Of a stretch of DNA of 64,000 bases, positions 1 through 12,840 are shown one piece after another. How positions within the stretch are numbered: position 1 is the first letter of the stretch; each line of letters begins with the position of its first letter. The notes under the pieces were generated by a model, which saw only the letters and a program-made list of their open reading frames with translations, did not search any database and was not told the DNA's origin. Source of the DNA: Nephromyces sp. MM_2019 (taxonomy: Eukaryota; Apicomplexa; Aconoidasida; Nephromycida). A program made the position numbers and the translations under genes. The stretch covers positions 1 to 64,000 of the forward strand of contig JADHZB010001556.1 in the NCBI GenBank assembly GCA_015657535.1, written 5' to 3'.

Positions 1-175
1 CACACACACTCTATCAGTTCTGCACACTCAGTCAGCTCTACACACAAAAAGCCAGCTCTTCCCACTCAGTTCTGCACACTCAGTCAGCTCTACACGCTCA
101 ACCAGCTCTATACACTCAGCTCTGCTTACTCAACTCTGCATACATACTCAGTCAGCTCTACACATAACCCGATCA
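1..175. repeat. Degenerate CA/CT-rich minisatellite
   Basis: Imperfect tandem copies of a roughly 20-base unit built from CACTCAGTCAGCTCTACACA fill the left edge. It lies just upstream of the first visible GMC exon, so it is most likely intronic. The copies differ by small substitutions and indels, as in an old microsatellite-derived array. Confidence 0.7.
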
Positions 176-309
176 GTCCCCCCTCAAAACTCTGATGAAG
201 AGTTTAGTTATTTGACACTGAATTTATGATAAATTTTTTAGTATTTCAAAGTTTTTTTGTGCTGCTATTTTGCTCATAATAGGGTTTTTTGCCTCTGTGT
301 GTTATACAG

Positions 310-3300
310 ATTAAAGTAGCGAAGGAAGTGATAGTCTCTGGAGGATCTGTCCTTTCTCCACACCTTCTTATGCTTTCGGGTAATTTGCTTTTTCTTATGA
401 AAGTAAAGATTTGATTCCTATTTTTTGATGCACGCGTGTTAGTCTCCGTTATGAATTGATTACTTTGGTGCTGATATGAAAAAATGCATTTATTGCCTTT
501 TTGCCAGCATCTTTATCCAATTTTTGCCAAGAAAAATTTCGACTTTCATCGATCTTCCTGCTTCTACTTCTTTGCATGTTTCTTTCCAGTTTCCTGACAT
601 GGAGGTTGATTTTTTTTAGTGTGTGCTTTTTTGCTTTGATTTAATTAATAAATTCATAGAAAATGTGTGTTTATCTTCTTGATTCAGCTGCTAACCTTTG
701 GTGCCATGCTGCTAGCTGATGGTTTTCAGTCTTTTTTTCACTTTAATTTTTTCTTTTCTCAGATTCTGTGTGCAATCTTTTGATTGCCCTTTTCCACAAG
801 AGTTTGGATGTGTTATATAAATTAAGAAACATATATTGGAGGCTCACCCCTTCAAAAAACTCACAAAATGTATTAGTTTTTATCATTATTGATGTAATCA
901 TATTGATATATGCAGTATCTGATTTTAATTGCAAATCTTCAAATAATAACAGTGCTATGATTGTTATTAAGCTTTTGACTTGAGCAGTAGATATTGAATA
1001 GATGCTTTATCTTCAATATGTGGCTGAAAGTCATCTTTTTCCGCTAATTTGACTTGAATTTTCTGCTTTATACTTGCTCATCTCATCTACAAATTTTTGC
1101 TCGTATCACAGCTACTAATATGCATATCCTTGGGAAAGTCTCGTACCTTCAGCTTCTTGATTGTGGTGCTGAGGGGATAGTTTGTAATATTATTAAGCTA
1201 TATATTTCCTCAGTGTGCTTCCCTCCGTATACTCAGCACCTTTCGAAAGGTCCTTTCACCACACACACTGTAAAAGTCTAACACATACACCCACACCAAG
1301 TTATGTGTTATACACACACTCCCTACAGGTATCGGCCCTAGAGCTCACTTGGAAGATAAAGGCATAGAAGTGATTGCAGAATTACCGGGTGTAGGCCAGA
1401 ATCTTCAAGATCATGTGATGGTCCCAAGAATTTACCGTACACGCAAGAATATCTTCACAGACACATTGATCAATGTCTTGAGCCTTTCGAATTTGTTCAC
1501 GTATTTCACCCAAGGCGAGGGTCCCATATCTTCACCTGGTAAGGGAGGAGAAGCTGCTTTCTTCTTGAGAGTCGTGTGTGTGTATTTTTGATAGAGGGAA
1601 GCTGTTTTCTTGGTCAGTTTCGTGTGTAATTTTAACAGCAGGAGTAGGTATTCTTTTTGTATATGCAATATCTCTGGCAGGAGAAATCACTTTTCTCAAC
1701 TTTTTTTGCACAATTTTCGTCACTTTTTCATGCATTTTCTATTATTTTTTGAGATTAACTGCTGGGCATAATATCCTGATTATGAGTTCTCTGTTTATTG
1801 TGCGATTCCCTGAAAAAAGATATGCATCCTTGGAGATATCTCTTCCCTTGCTTTATTACTTGTAACTATGCATGATGCTCTGATTCCAAGATATAATTAA
1901 ACTGCTCGCAAGATTGTAGTTTTTCCCACATTTTGGCCGTATTCTCAAAAGCGCTGAATTTTCCCTGAAGAGAAAAGGACAGCTAATATACAAGATTCTG
2001 TAACACATCAGACACACAACCGCATCAGATTAACGCAGATCCATCCTTTACTGAATATAAGTTCATCATTACATCCGTTAACTCGTCTTTTTTCTTTATT
2101 CCTCTTTTTATCTCATTTTAACTATCCGGTTTCAGCAGTTTTCATTGGCGGAAAGATTACTGTTTCTTGATAATATATAAGCACAAGAAACATGTAATGA
2201 ATTGGAGTATTTCCTCTTTTTTTTATTCAATTCAAAAATTAATAGAGGATTCTAATTATTAGCTCATCTCATCAAAAAATCTCTTCTTCTTCAAACAGTT
2301 TTTTTTTTCGCCTTTTAAATTAGCGTATAACTCATCATCTTCAAAATCTTTGTTTTTGCATAATTTTGTGGTATTTAAGTCATTGCTAGCTTCTTTAAAC
2401 TGCTAGATATGTTCTGTTGGGATGGTTTAAGAATAAATTTGATAATCTGCAGCCTTTAGCGCTGCCTAATTTTATAGAGAATGGCATCACTTTTTTCATA
2501 TTAATTTATTTAATTGTTATGTATGAGGAGAATTAGTGTTTATTAGGGTTTGTTTAGACTTTTTTTTTAATGTGTTTGATAGAGATACAAGAAAACATAC
2601 TTGTGCTCAACTTTTTGTTTAGTGTGTGGACTTGCGTCTCTTAAGAACTTGATTGTTGCATCTTGGAAATTTAGTTGATCTTATATGTGTGAAATTAGTG
2701 CAGTGTATGTGTACTGGCTCCTACCTTGTGTGAAAATCTTTTACACAAGCCTTCACTAAGCCTCCTCCAGAAGAGTGAACATATAGTGACTCAGCCTGTG
2801 TGTGTGGTTATTTGGAAGTTTTGAAGTTTTTTGCAAATTTTTTGCTGGAAACTGGTTTGCAGTTTTTTGCTTTGAAGATAACCGAATTTGAGGTGTACTT
2901 ACACTAGTTTTTTTATTTTTTACTTTTCTCTATAGAAAAATTGCATTCATGGAAGGGTTTAGCGAGAAATTTCAAGTTGCAAACGATTTTTTCTAGCCTA
3001 TATTGAGCAAATTTTACTTTATTGCGTATTTATAATGTGAGAATTTACTTGATATTGCGGCACTGCGAAGGACGGTAGATGCCCTTGCAGGATCAATAGA
3101 TTAATATCTTATTTTTTGTTTTTATTGGCTGGTTTCAAGTATTTTGTTTATAAAAATACCTAGAAAATATAATGGTGTAGCTATTTCTCAAAGTGGAATA
3201 AAAGAGGCTTGAAAATGCGTATAATCGCAAAAAATTTTAAATCCAATATTTTTCGCTGTTTAAAAGGTTGTGAAGGCCAGCTGATCACGGAAAACTTTGA

Positions 3301-6300
3301 GTCTATGATAACCTACGAAAAGGATTTTAAGGATGAAAATGCTTCTGACGGTCTTCTCTCTGAGAGAACGATGATTGATGACATTTCCACGAAATTTTCT
3401 AATCTCCTTCCTGATATACAAATGATATTTGCACCAGGTAGTGATGGTTAAGACATTAAAATCAAAGATATTCTAATTCTTTTGAAGTCTCATAAAAATT
3501 CAATTTTGCCAGGATTTTACATCAAAAATGAGTACAAGAAGTGAAAAAGGCTTTCAAAAGGGACTTAATGAGAAACCATGAAATTATTCCTTTTATCGGA
3601 AGTTTATCTGAACAATGCATCAAAAGCATCCACGATGAATATATGCCAAAAAAATATCTTCTTGCTCTTATTCTAGGCGGTTTTGCAGGTGTTTCATGTG
3701 ATGCCCTTGAAGCTTACATGTGGGATATAGCTTGGAATTGCATGATGTTTATAAAGTAGAAAAAAACTTTAAATTCATTTTTTTTGTAATTTAAAAAATC
3801 ATAAATATGTGGAAAAATTGATTTTGACAGCATAAAACGTGTTATAAGCTCTTTGAAAATATTTTTGTTTTTTTTTCCTTTAAAAATTTTTTTTTTCTGT
3901 AGATTTTTAAAAATATTAGAAATTTTTTTTCAAAAATATATGCCTTTCAAAAAATTCCATAGACACGCACGCACACACACGGACGGACACAAACATTCAC
4001 ACACGCACACACGGGCGGACACGCGGACGGACACAAACATTCACACACGCACACACGGACGGACACGCGGACGGACACAAACATTCACACACGCACACAC
4101 GGACGGACACGCGGACGGACACACGCACACACACGGACGGATACAAACATTCACACATGCACGCACGAACACGCACATGCATACACGAACATACACACGC
4201 ACACACGAACATACACACGCACACACGAACACACGCACATACATGCATACACGAACATACACACGCACACACGAACACACGCACACTTGTCCATATATTT
4301 TTGAGTACATTTATCCTCAGGATTATTGTTTTTTATATTATTAATCTCCAATTTTTTCACGTCTGTGTCTGACTAAAACCAGCATGAGCATCTCTCGTGG
4401 AGGATAATATCGTATCATAAATAGCATCCTTGTTGATATATTTTTTTTCTTTTTTAGCTGGTATTTTCTTTTTTTCTGTTGCTCGCTTTATATAGATGGT
4501 AGGTATCCCTGGAACAAGATGCTTGAACAAAAAGGAATTTTACTTTTATACATGCTATTTTCACTAAATTGAAGGCTCTCTGCGCAAAGTATTCAAATTT
4601 TGCTATTATGCACACAAAGTGCTCGTTTTTGGGAGATATTTCTCATTTCGTCGCAATGTTCAATTCTATCGATTACTTCACCTGCGTATACACTCATATT
4701 TGCAACATTTGATTCTGTTTTTTTCTTCATCTAAGCATAAGTTTTGACGTGTATGTGTGTGTGTGTGTTTGTGTGCTTTAAAACAGGTGAAGGGGTATTT
4801 TCTAGCATTTTATATGAGGCCTAGCATATTGTGCAGCATTTTCCTTTCTTTCCCTTCCTACAATAACTTTAAATATTTGGATATTTTTTCTATTTTCTTT
4901 AATCTTTTCCTATCTAGGTTCCCTTCCACCCTCTTTGCTACAAAAATTTTGGAATATTCGTAATGATGTGATATCTAATTCCAACACTAAATATCCGGGT
5001 GCGATGATTCCGCTCTTCGAAAGAGGCTCACCAGTCTCAATTATCCCTATACTACTTCACCCTCAGTAAGTAGTATTTTCCTCTAGTTCTGTACTCGTTT
5101 TGAAACTATTTTGGTAAGGCTGCATCGCCTTGTGCGTGTGTTTGTGTGTAAATTATGATTATAATGAGGTGTTTTTTTTCCTTCTCCATAATCTGTGTGT
5201 TGGCTTGCAAATTTTATGAACATGCTGCTACAGATAATGCCCTGTACCGCTGCTTTCTGTTCTAACGTTGATTAGATATTTCTGCTGCCGCAATTTCCTT
5301 GTTTTGTGCTGCTTTCCACTTATTTTTGATAAATCTCCTTATCACGCTGATTTGCTTTTTTGTTGTTTTCCGTTGCTTCTCCCTGCTCTTTTTTACAGTT
5401 TTTTCTGTTTTTTACTTTTTTTTTTTAGTTTTTATACTTTTTTAATTTCTGAAACCCTGTTTTCTGGTACTAAATATCTGCAATAAATTCCAAGGTAGAT
5501 GAAGATGGAGAGCTTGTTTGATTTCTCTTTTTTTTTCTTTGCTCCCTCAAATAGCTCTCGTGGTAGCATTCAGCTGGCAAGTTCGAATCCCTTCATCCTC
5601 CCTATAATTGAAGCAAATTATCTGGCATCCGATAGAGACCAGAAAGCGCTAGCTAAAGGTTTTTTTTTTATGCTAGCCTTCTTTTTCCGATATACCTGAT
5701 TTATTTGCTTTGATTACTGATAACAGGTTTTTATATAAGCCCTTGAAAAACTTCTCATCAGGAATTTTTTGTTAAAGAAGTTCTTATTGTGAGCAAGTAA
5801 AAAGTCTGATTCGTTAATATGTATTCTAATACAGGATTAAGTATCATATCTGTTCGTTTCCAGCAATATTTGATGCTTTCTTTTATGTGGCATCCGAAAA
5901 TTTACGTGTTCCCTCAGATACTCCTTCAATTCTTTGAATTCCCGTGTTAAAACTTTCTCAGCTCTTATGGTGAAAGGCGTTTTCAGACCGTTTTCATGTG
6001 TAAATTTTTTGCTTAAGTATCGAAAACAATAGTGGAATCATTGCTCAGAGTGCAGTTGTAATTTGGTCTACTACTCTGATATTCGTTAAAGCTATAGAAT
6101 AATTTTGTAGGTTCCAGCTTTGCTTGATATTTGCTTTGTTTTCCTCGTTTGCTTTTTCCTCTTCATCCTGCTCATCCTCTTTTTTTTCCCATGGGTTTGC
6201 GCTACTTGTTCACCCAGCTAATCGCCTTTTTTTTCAATCATTAATCTAGTGTATAAAATTAACTTTTTTTTAAGAAATCCGCTATTTTCTTCCATTATAA

Positions 6301-7071
6301 ATCTCAAAATTTCTCAATTTTTATCCAAGCGTTTTTTCACAACTCTTACAGTGCACACGCAAAAACAGTCCTTTCTACTGCTATAACCTTCAGATAATGT
6401 GTTTATGTCTTCTCTTCATATATTGTTATTTTAAGCTCCATCCTACCCCGAGTTTACTCCTTTCCACAGGAATTCAAATTGCAAACGATATAATGCAGTC
6501 TATGAGTTTCAAGGCATACATCGATGACCCTTATGGGCTTACTTGCGATGTTCCAGCCCCCTCTCCAGGCGGGTTTATCGATGAAGCTTGCTCTCTTCTC
6601 AAAGAAGGTCGACTGGTTGAAGCGTATGTGGCGATATCGAAGGGACTACCCCTCACACTATACCATCCAGTAGGGACTTGTAGGATGGGAAAACCCCGGC
6701 TTTCCCCTGAAAAAAAACGCTTTTTTTCAGAAAAAAAAAGCTCTTTTCAGGGCTCGTTACCCTATCGCTCATTTAAGCGCTTTGCTTCGAAGAGCAGCAC
6801 TTGTATAGTTGATGCGAAAGCGGCACTTTTTGTCCATGAGGCTACTTCTCACTATGACTTGCATGAAGCGTCTGTTTCTAAAATTTGGCACGATAGGTTT
6901 GTAGTCGATGAAAAGCTGAGAGTATGCGGTGGCGAATGCGTATCAGGGGTGAGGATTGTTGACTCATCCGTCATGCCTCATCTTCCCTCCGGAAATACTT
7001 ACGTTCCCACCATGATGATAGCGGAGCGAGCTGTCGATTTTATTTCTGAGGAATACTATGGAAAACATTAG
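310..7071 (+). CDS. GMC-family flavin oxidoreductase (choline/alcohol dehydrogenase-like), 3' part
   Basis: Spliced gene whose 5' end, including the GxGxxG FAD-binding motif, lies left of the window. Phase-consistent exons are 310-379, 1329-1581, 3181-3437, 4918-5065, 5555-5658 and 6470-7071, giving about 476 residues. Family landmarks appear in order: [20 protein letters not shown] across to [14 protein letters not shown] (GMC signature region), [30 protein letters not shown] with the active-site His, and [13 protein letters not shown] near the C-terminus. GMC enzymes oxidise alcohols such as choline or sugars using FAD; the substrate cannot be told here. Odd: about 70 residues sit between CRMG and VVDEKLRV, where relatives have only a few. 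The 1581 donor and 3181 acceptor are the least certain boundaries. Stop is TAG at 7069-7071. Confidence 0.88.
3541..3759 (+). other. Unassigned 72-codon ORF inside a GMC intron
   Basis: This ORF, opened by GTG, lies inside the intron 3438-4917. It reads like protein (contains [10 protein letters not shown] and [14 protein letters not shown]) but has an in-frame TGA just upstream. Splicing 3437 straight to 4918 keeps phase and gives a sensible GMC junction (APG then SLPP), so the ORF is not needed. It could be an alternative exon or chance. Confidence 0.2.
3958..4290. repeat. ACAC/ACGG minisatellite in GMC intron
   Basis: Tandem array. The left part repeats a unit combining CGGACGGACAC with AAACATTCACACACGCACAC; the right part shifts to ACGAACATACACACGCACAC units. 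All six frames are open over much of it because the repeat lacks stops, so the long His/Thr or Cys/Val-rich ORFs here are artefacts. Confidence 0.9.
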
Positions 7072-8451
7072 GACAGGCCCAATTATAGTTCTTTGAAAAT
7101 ACATAATTGTATTATCGGCATGTGAAGGATGACGGTCTTAGGCATCATGTCCGGATGAAGTGCAAAGGATGCTTTGCAAAAACATGCGCTTTCGAATTCA
7201 ACGCTAAACAGAATAATAAAAATTATTCATGCCTTCGAATAAAGGGAACTCTTCAGTTTTGTTAGTTTCTGGTGGTTGGGTCGAGATTCGTTACTCTTTC
7301 AAAGCTGCTGGAAAATGATATAACTCTTTGTAACTGCTAATGAGAGGGTGTGCAACTGTTGAGTTAGTCTGCATCTGCAGCTAGTAAGTTAATCTCTCCT
7401 GTTTAGTGTAAACGCATGCCGTTGATATCCTCTTAAGAGCACCAGTATCAGGCGTCAGAAATGAACACCTGATTCCTTATTATAAGGTTCTACAGGTCTT
7501 AATAAGTTAAATATATCTATCAGAGTGCTGTACCACCTGCTTATCGCTAGAATACTTGTCATTTCTTGAATTATCGGCACTTTTATACCTAGTTTAATAT
7601 GCAGCAAATGAGTTAAATTGTATGGTGCGTATTTGATATTTATTAGAAATCTACTACGGCCATACTTTGGGATTTTATTTTGTGCGATAATTTAACTCTT
7701 TGGCTCATAACATTTCGTGCTGTAGATGAAATATCAAAAGCACTTTTAATAATTAGGGAAATTTTATTCCAACATGCGGGGTTAGTAATCTAGGTACAGA
7801 AATTGCTATTAATCATATAAGTTGGCATCTCACTAAATTTCTTGCTGGTGACTTTTAGATGGGTATAATTGCTATTCTCTCTTGTATTGGCAAGTTCTTT
7901 TATTTTAATCACATCGCATAGATTCATTCATTTATCAAAAAACTGGGTTTTTTTTTGCGTATAAAATTTTTGAATTCCCCACCTTTGGGCTTGGGTTATT
8001 AGGTTTCAATTTAGATGACTCCCCAAATGTGCTTTAAGTGATTTTTTCTCGCAATGATGCCACCCCTAGATTTCAACATTGCCACGTAATCTCTTCAAAG
8101 CGCGATCTGCTAGTTTCACTAAGCTACCTTTTTGTATGCATGCTCTTTGTCCTTATTATCATATGACGCGGGAGATAAGCACACATCTGGACAGAAATTT
8201 GACGAATCTTCAATAACTAATTTTTATTTATGACTTCTTCCTGTATGCGTTATATATGCATATGGAGAATATGCTGCGAAAGAGGACCTGTCTTGCTTAA
8301 TTACAATTGAGCTTATGTAATGAAAATGGAAGTGGTATCATGTCCAATTATGTCTTACAATTTGTGGGTACATACGGTGCTATGAATTTATACGTATTGA
8401 TCAATTTAAACCTCTTACCTAACCGATAGCCTCGTATATTTTCGATTCCTC

Positions 8452-8787
8452 ATGCCCTTTTTTAATCCCACTGCAGAATCATGGGTAATTCTTTGTTTCT
8501 TGCTGCTTCCTAGCGGCTATGCAAGGCCGTTAAGGTATTATCTGCTTTATTTCTATACCGCTTGTACATCCGCATATACATACTTCTTATTCGAAACCAT
8601 TGCTTGCATGCTTACAAGCGATTGTTTGTGCATTTACAAGAGGCAAAAAAATGTTGCTTTAATTTTCGGGTTAATTTTTTTAGCGTTAAATTTTCTTATT
8701 AGTAACTTGAAATTTCTGGCTTTTTGTGTTTTTTGTAGAGCACTGGTTTTCCTAACTTACATTGAACAATTTACTGCGAGCTGGTAA
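8452..8787 (+). CDS. Hypothetical hydrophobic 111-residue ORF
   Basis: ATG-started ORF of 111 codons, rich in Leu, Phe, Tyr and Cys, with two or three segments long enough to span a membrane (around residues 10-20, 30-50 and 68-95). No family recognised. The sequence is T-rich, which by itself creates hydrophobic ORFs, so chance is a real alternative. Confidence 0.25.
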   Translation: MPFFNPTAESWVILCFLLLPSGYARPLRYYLLYFYTACTSAYTYFLFETIACMLTSDCLCIYKRQKNVALIFGLIFLALNFLISNLKFLAFCVFCRALVFLTYIEQFTASW

Positions 8788-10654
8788 TTAGAGGAGAAAA
8801 ATTTCATGCATTATATCAATCTTTTCTCCTAATTTTTTTCTTTGTTGCTTAAGAATGTGAATATCTAGAAGCTTCTTACAACTATGGGAGGGAACCCGAT
8901 TTTTTTTAGTTGGGTGACCTGGCTAGAGTTGCTAAATTTTTCTATTCTTTTGGATAGTGCTTGATATCGAAAATTCTTGAATACTTCTATTTTTTTAGAG
9001 GTTATTTCTACGTATTTGGCTTTTAAAATATAGTTTCCAAGATACTGCTTCTTAAGAATTTTTAATCCTGTCTTTGTGAGCGCAGTTTCTAAATTATTTT
9101 CTTATTGCGCTATACTTTCTTTATGCTTTTTCGTAGCCATTTCATATCAACGCCACCCTGCCCAGCAATGCTGCAACTGTACCTTTCTCGCTTGTACTTG
9201 CTACATCTGCCTTGTAGATATATAACTTCTTATACGCATGATCTGTATGATAGTATAAAAGTGTTTTAATTGCATCTGAATATCCTGGTACTCCATTTTA
9301 TTCGTTGCAGTATATTTAATCGAATTTTCTGTGGTTGATTTGTGTGAACCTTGCCTGCCTTATAATCTACGAAATTATGAGTCTCTGGTTATTTGCTACT
9401 CAAATAAAAACCTGTGAGTTGGTCGTGCTAGCAATAATGTGGTCAGTACGGGGGACTATTATGAATGCTGTTTCAAGTAGGATTTAGCACTGCTCACTTT
9501 ATTTCGCACATATTTTAGCATGCATAGATGGGTAAGTACCTTTTGGCTGATAGGCATGGGGTTACTGCAGATTTGCTCGTGAAGTTATTTACATTTTACT
9601 TTTTTTTATTCATATTTTAGCACCGCTACTTCCTAACCTTTTCAATGTCTTTTTGCTTAAATTTGCATCGCCCACTCTCTTTGAGTTTACGCCTTGGCGT
9701 TTATTTTGACCAGTCGTAGTTTAAATATGATCTGCATGGATTGCCAGACCCCGTTTAGTGTTATTTTACCTGTAGGAACGATCCCTAGTATTGTGTGCCA
9801 CGCGTTCCTTCAGACTAATAACCTCTTATATTTTATAGACAGTAGTAACTCTTTAGCATAAGAAGTGTAGCCTTGCTCTCATGAAGCATTACTGGACATG
9901 ACACGGGTAGCAAGTTGTATGATGCAAGCCCGAACGTCTGCCGAATAAAGGCAATTTCATTGTAAGATCTTCTCGCACACTCAGTTCATTGTTTTTACTA
10001 AGAAGCCCCTATTCTGACTAATCCAAGGTATGCAGTGCAATTGAGTTATCCAACAACGTATAGCTTTTGCAAAATGCCCGTCATGACGAGATTCCGTATG
10101 AATGTGGCGGGCCACGTTGTTAACCAGACGGCCTGAATCATAAACATCCTATGTAGTGGTAAGCGCATCTAGTCGTAGCTTTCTTCAGGATTGAAGTAAA
10201 ATTAGCCTGCTTAGAAGGGTTCAATCCCTGCGGAGGGTCAAAAATATTATCTAATAAAAGCATATTCTGTGGCGCTGTTTCTAGAATTATTTCTAGCCTA
10301 CCGTAAGAGAAAAAATTGATGAAAAAACTCGCCATGTACTTTCCGGGGTTTAAAAGGCATCAAGTTTGGTTCAATTGGTTAGCAGCCAGTTAGCAAGTGT
10401 GCGTGGAAGTTCCGAATAAAACTTATTTTCAATTCTGCATCTTCACCGAGATATGGCGTTGGGTTTCCTGAGTGCCTATGGATGCGATACGCCGGTCAAA
10501 CTATGCATAACTTTAAGTATAGCTACCATTCTTAGCACCTAGTTATTGGTAAATTCTGGCCTATTACGACGCGTCACTAATGACGAGCAAACATAGTATT
10601 TTCTCCTGCTGACTCCTAACGAAGTTATGGAATTAAATCGGGAGATGTATCATC

Positions 10655-10882
10655 GTGAAGCCACTAGAAAGTGGGTTCAATGCGACGCTCTTCGTAGATT
10701 GCGCTGTTAATTCTGCGAACATCAAGGACACCGGATGTTTTTTTCTTGGTGATTTATGGAAAAGAATTGTAAAAGAGATGTTCACCTACGTAAAATTCTC
10801 AAAACTAGATACCAGCATACTACATTGTTGCGACCATATAGTATGCAGATCTCCTCGAAGGTGCAAAAATATCCCCCTGTAG
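10655..10882 (+). CDS. Candidate exon, unknown protein
   Basis: 75 codons, opened by GTG and closed by TAG, with amino-acid use more balanced than the local background (for example NATLFVDCAVNSANIKDTG). No recognised domain. There is no ATG at the start, so it would have to be an internal or last exon. Confidence 0.25.
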   Translation: MKPLESGFNATLFVDCAVNSANIKDTGCFFLGDLWKRIVKEMFTYVKFSKLDTSILHCCDHIVCRSPRRCKNIPL

Positions 10883-11151
10883 TTTTACTCCTTCCTTGAA
10901 GTATAGTCCCTGGTATCTTTGCCTCGTTAAAAAGTGAAGTTATTGCGTCCTACTTTCTGGTAATTTTTCCCTACCGCAATCTTTGGCCGATAAAGCTCTG
11001 GTAGCTTCTGGAAAGTAATTGCTCAAGCTTAGGCTAGATATATTCCTCAATTAACTGAAGAGTGAGACATAAACTTGCATTTTCAACATTTCACGGTGAA
11101 AAAAGGAAAAGGGGGCTAGATAGATCATGAGAGAAATCTCTAAGGCGGTTT

Positions 11152-11418
11152 ATGGAGTGTCTCCACGTGGTCTGCCATGATTTACGTGTTTTTGCAGAGT
11201 TTAATTCCTACGATGCATCTCTGCAGGCACTTTCAGGAAGGCAAAATAGATTATTCGGCTTATGCGCACGTATGTTAGGTGCGCTGTATCACCGTGCCCT
11301 CGTACATAAGCTACCTGTTTTCCTTCCAGTCTTTTCCTTTGTCATAACCGTGAAGCTTGAAAGCAGACCTGTTTGTCGAGACAAATGTATTATACATTTA
11401 TTCATGCCTCGCAGTTAG
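11152..11418 (+). CDS. Hypothetical 88-residue ORF
   Basis: ATG to TAG, 88 codons with mixed composition (MECLHVVCHDLRVFAEFN near the start). No signal peptide or recognised domain. It lies close to the candidate exon at 11761, and the two could belong to one gene, but no phase-consistent splice could be established. Confidence 0.28.
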   Translation: MECLHVVCHDLRVFAEFNSYDASLQALSGRQNRLFGLCARMLGALYHRALVHKLPVFLPVFSFVITVKLESRPVCRDKCIIHLFMPRS

Positions 11419-11746
11419 CCCCTTCTCACTTTCAAGCAAATATTACAAAATGAGAAAAAGCAACAGCACGAATAGTTATAAGTTGACGTACAAGGAGTAG
11501 TACAGCCTGAATCGTCTAACGTTTTCCCATTTACACAAGGAATTCCTCTTCATGCCCATATGTCGTTGGTATTCGCTTGCTTCCCGCATGGATATCTAGA
11601 AAACTGTAAGTTTGGTTGCTGTCAAGTAAGGTAAAATATGCCTTGTTACGTAAGGCTTAGGATGCAAACCTTATTTTACACAATTATATAAAATTTGCAA
11701 CTTAAAAGTCCTCTTAAATCCATACTCATTTTGAAATCCTTGGAGA

Positions 11747-12058
11747 ATGCAAGTATGCCATAATAGCAAGACACAATATGAGATCCCAAGTGAAGATGAA
11801 AGTAGCGGCATAGTTGCGAAGGAGACTAACACCGGTCCCGTATATGATTTTGCGTATGCCACAATGTTTCTAATCTGCAACTCTTCCATTATTAAACAAG
11901 CGGAAGCGCGCACGCTAGTCATGCCGTCATTGCTTTTCTTGGGAGAACTATTCTCCAGAGGCATTCATCTTTGCCCTTCAGCAAAACTTTTTCAGAGCTG
12001 CTACCCAAAGATACTCAACGCATACCAATGTTGCTCCATTATTGTCTGCTTTATTTGA
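11747..12058 (+). CDS. Hypothetical ORF or exon, unknown
   Basis: 103 codons on the plus strand. An AG at 11758-11759 could be an acceptor; the stretch after it reads SEDESSGIVAKETNTGP and is protein-like. The opposite strand over 11671-11964 is also open and equally plausible (IVAYAKSYTGPVLVSFATM), so the coding strand is undecided. Confidence 0.28.
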   Translation: MQVCHNSKTQYEIPSEDESSGIVAKETNTGPVYDFAYATMFLICNSSIIKQAEARTLVMPSLLFLGELFSRGIHLCPSAKLFQSCYPKILNAYQCCSIIVCFI

Positions 12059-12840
12059 TATAGATGAAAATATAGCCGCTAAGAACAATAGTGGTAAGCT
12101 TTAATGAAAATTTGGTATAAACAGAATTGAGTAAGTCCATATAAGAAATATGGACACCTTTTCCACCCCCCCGTTTTTGTATCGTTATCGGTGGCGAGGA
12201 AGCGCCACCTTCTGACATTCGTTGACCAGGCCACCATTTGGTAATCTGCGATCTGACTGCGGGCCAAAAAATTGTTATTAGATATATAGTAGCAGCATTT
12301 TCACTAAAAATTCATGGAAGTATGAGGAACTAAAGTCACATGCCCTTTTTTGAGCAATTCTGAGTGCACTTCGATCGGGGTTACAACGCAAATTTTCTTG
12401 CACTAATTGGTAGGCATAATCCAGATGGAGTGGTTTCCGTCGTAGAGTAGCTTTCCTGCCAGTCGCATATCAAAGCAAAAAGGATTCCAGTGACCCAGCC
12501 TTCTAAGTAAGGGCAGTTTCATAGTTTCGTTTTGGGGAAAAAACCTTCAGCGTTATAAGTGCATGAGTATTCATGAAAAATGGAACCGAAGACACAAGTA
12601 ATGGAAAACGAAACAAGCCTTTAGGTTCTTTCTCCGCGGCGTGCAATGGTGCTAGTATTAACTGCTCCAATGGTTCTTAATTACCCCCAGTCAACTACAA
12701 AGCCTACTTGGGATATCGTATATTAGCGAGTGAAGTGAGATAGTGCGCCCATTTTGTTTTTTATTGCTGCAGTTTGGCATATCTTCCTGATAATGCGATA
12801 ATTAGATAATAAAAACGCTTAAAAAATTAAATCCGCAAAA

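Larger units (their letters stand above)
7072..12840. other. 5.8-kb spacer, no recognisable gene
   Basis: Between the GMC stop and the next good start codon I see no domain I can name. Several short ORFs of 65-111 codons occur on both strands; those that read best are listed separately at low confidence. A tRNA-like stretch near 10371 does not fold. No tandem repeats of note. Confidence 0.5.

Noticed and set aside
3997..4360. Long minus-strand Cys/Val/Arg-rich ORFs and the 163-codon plus-strand ORF at 3853-4344
   Set aside because: They are translations of an ACAC/ACGG tandem repeat inside a GMC intron; several frames are open at once.
10371..10440. tRNA-like segment (TGGTTCAATTGGTTAGCAGC resembling an A box)
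   Set aside because: A D-arm can be drawn, but no anticodon stem or acceptor stem pairs and the B-box match is poor.
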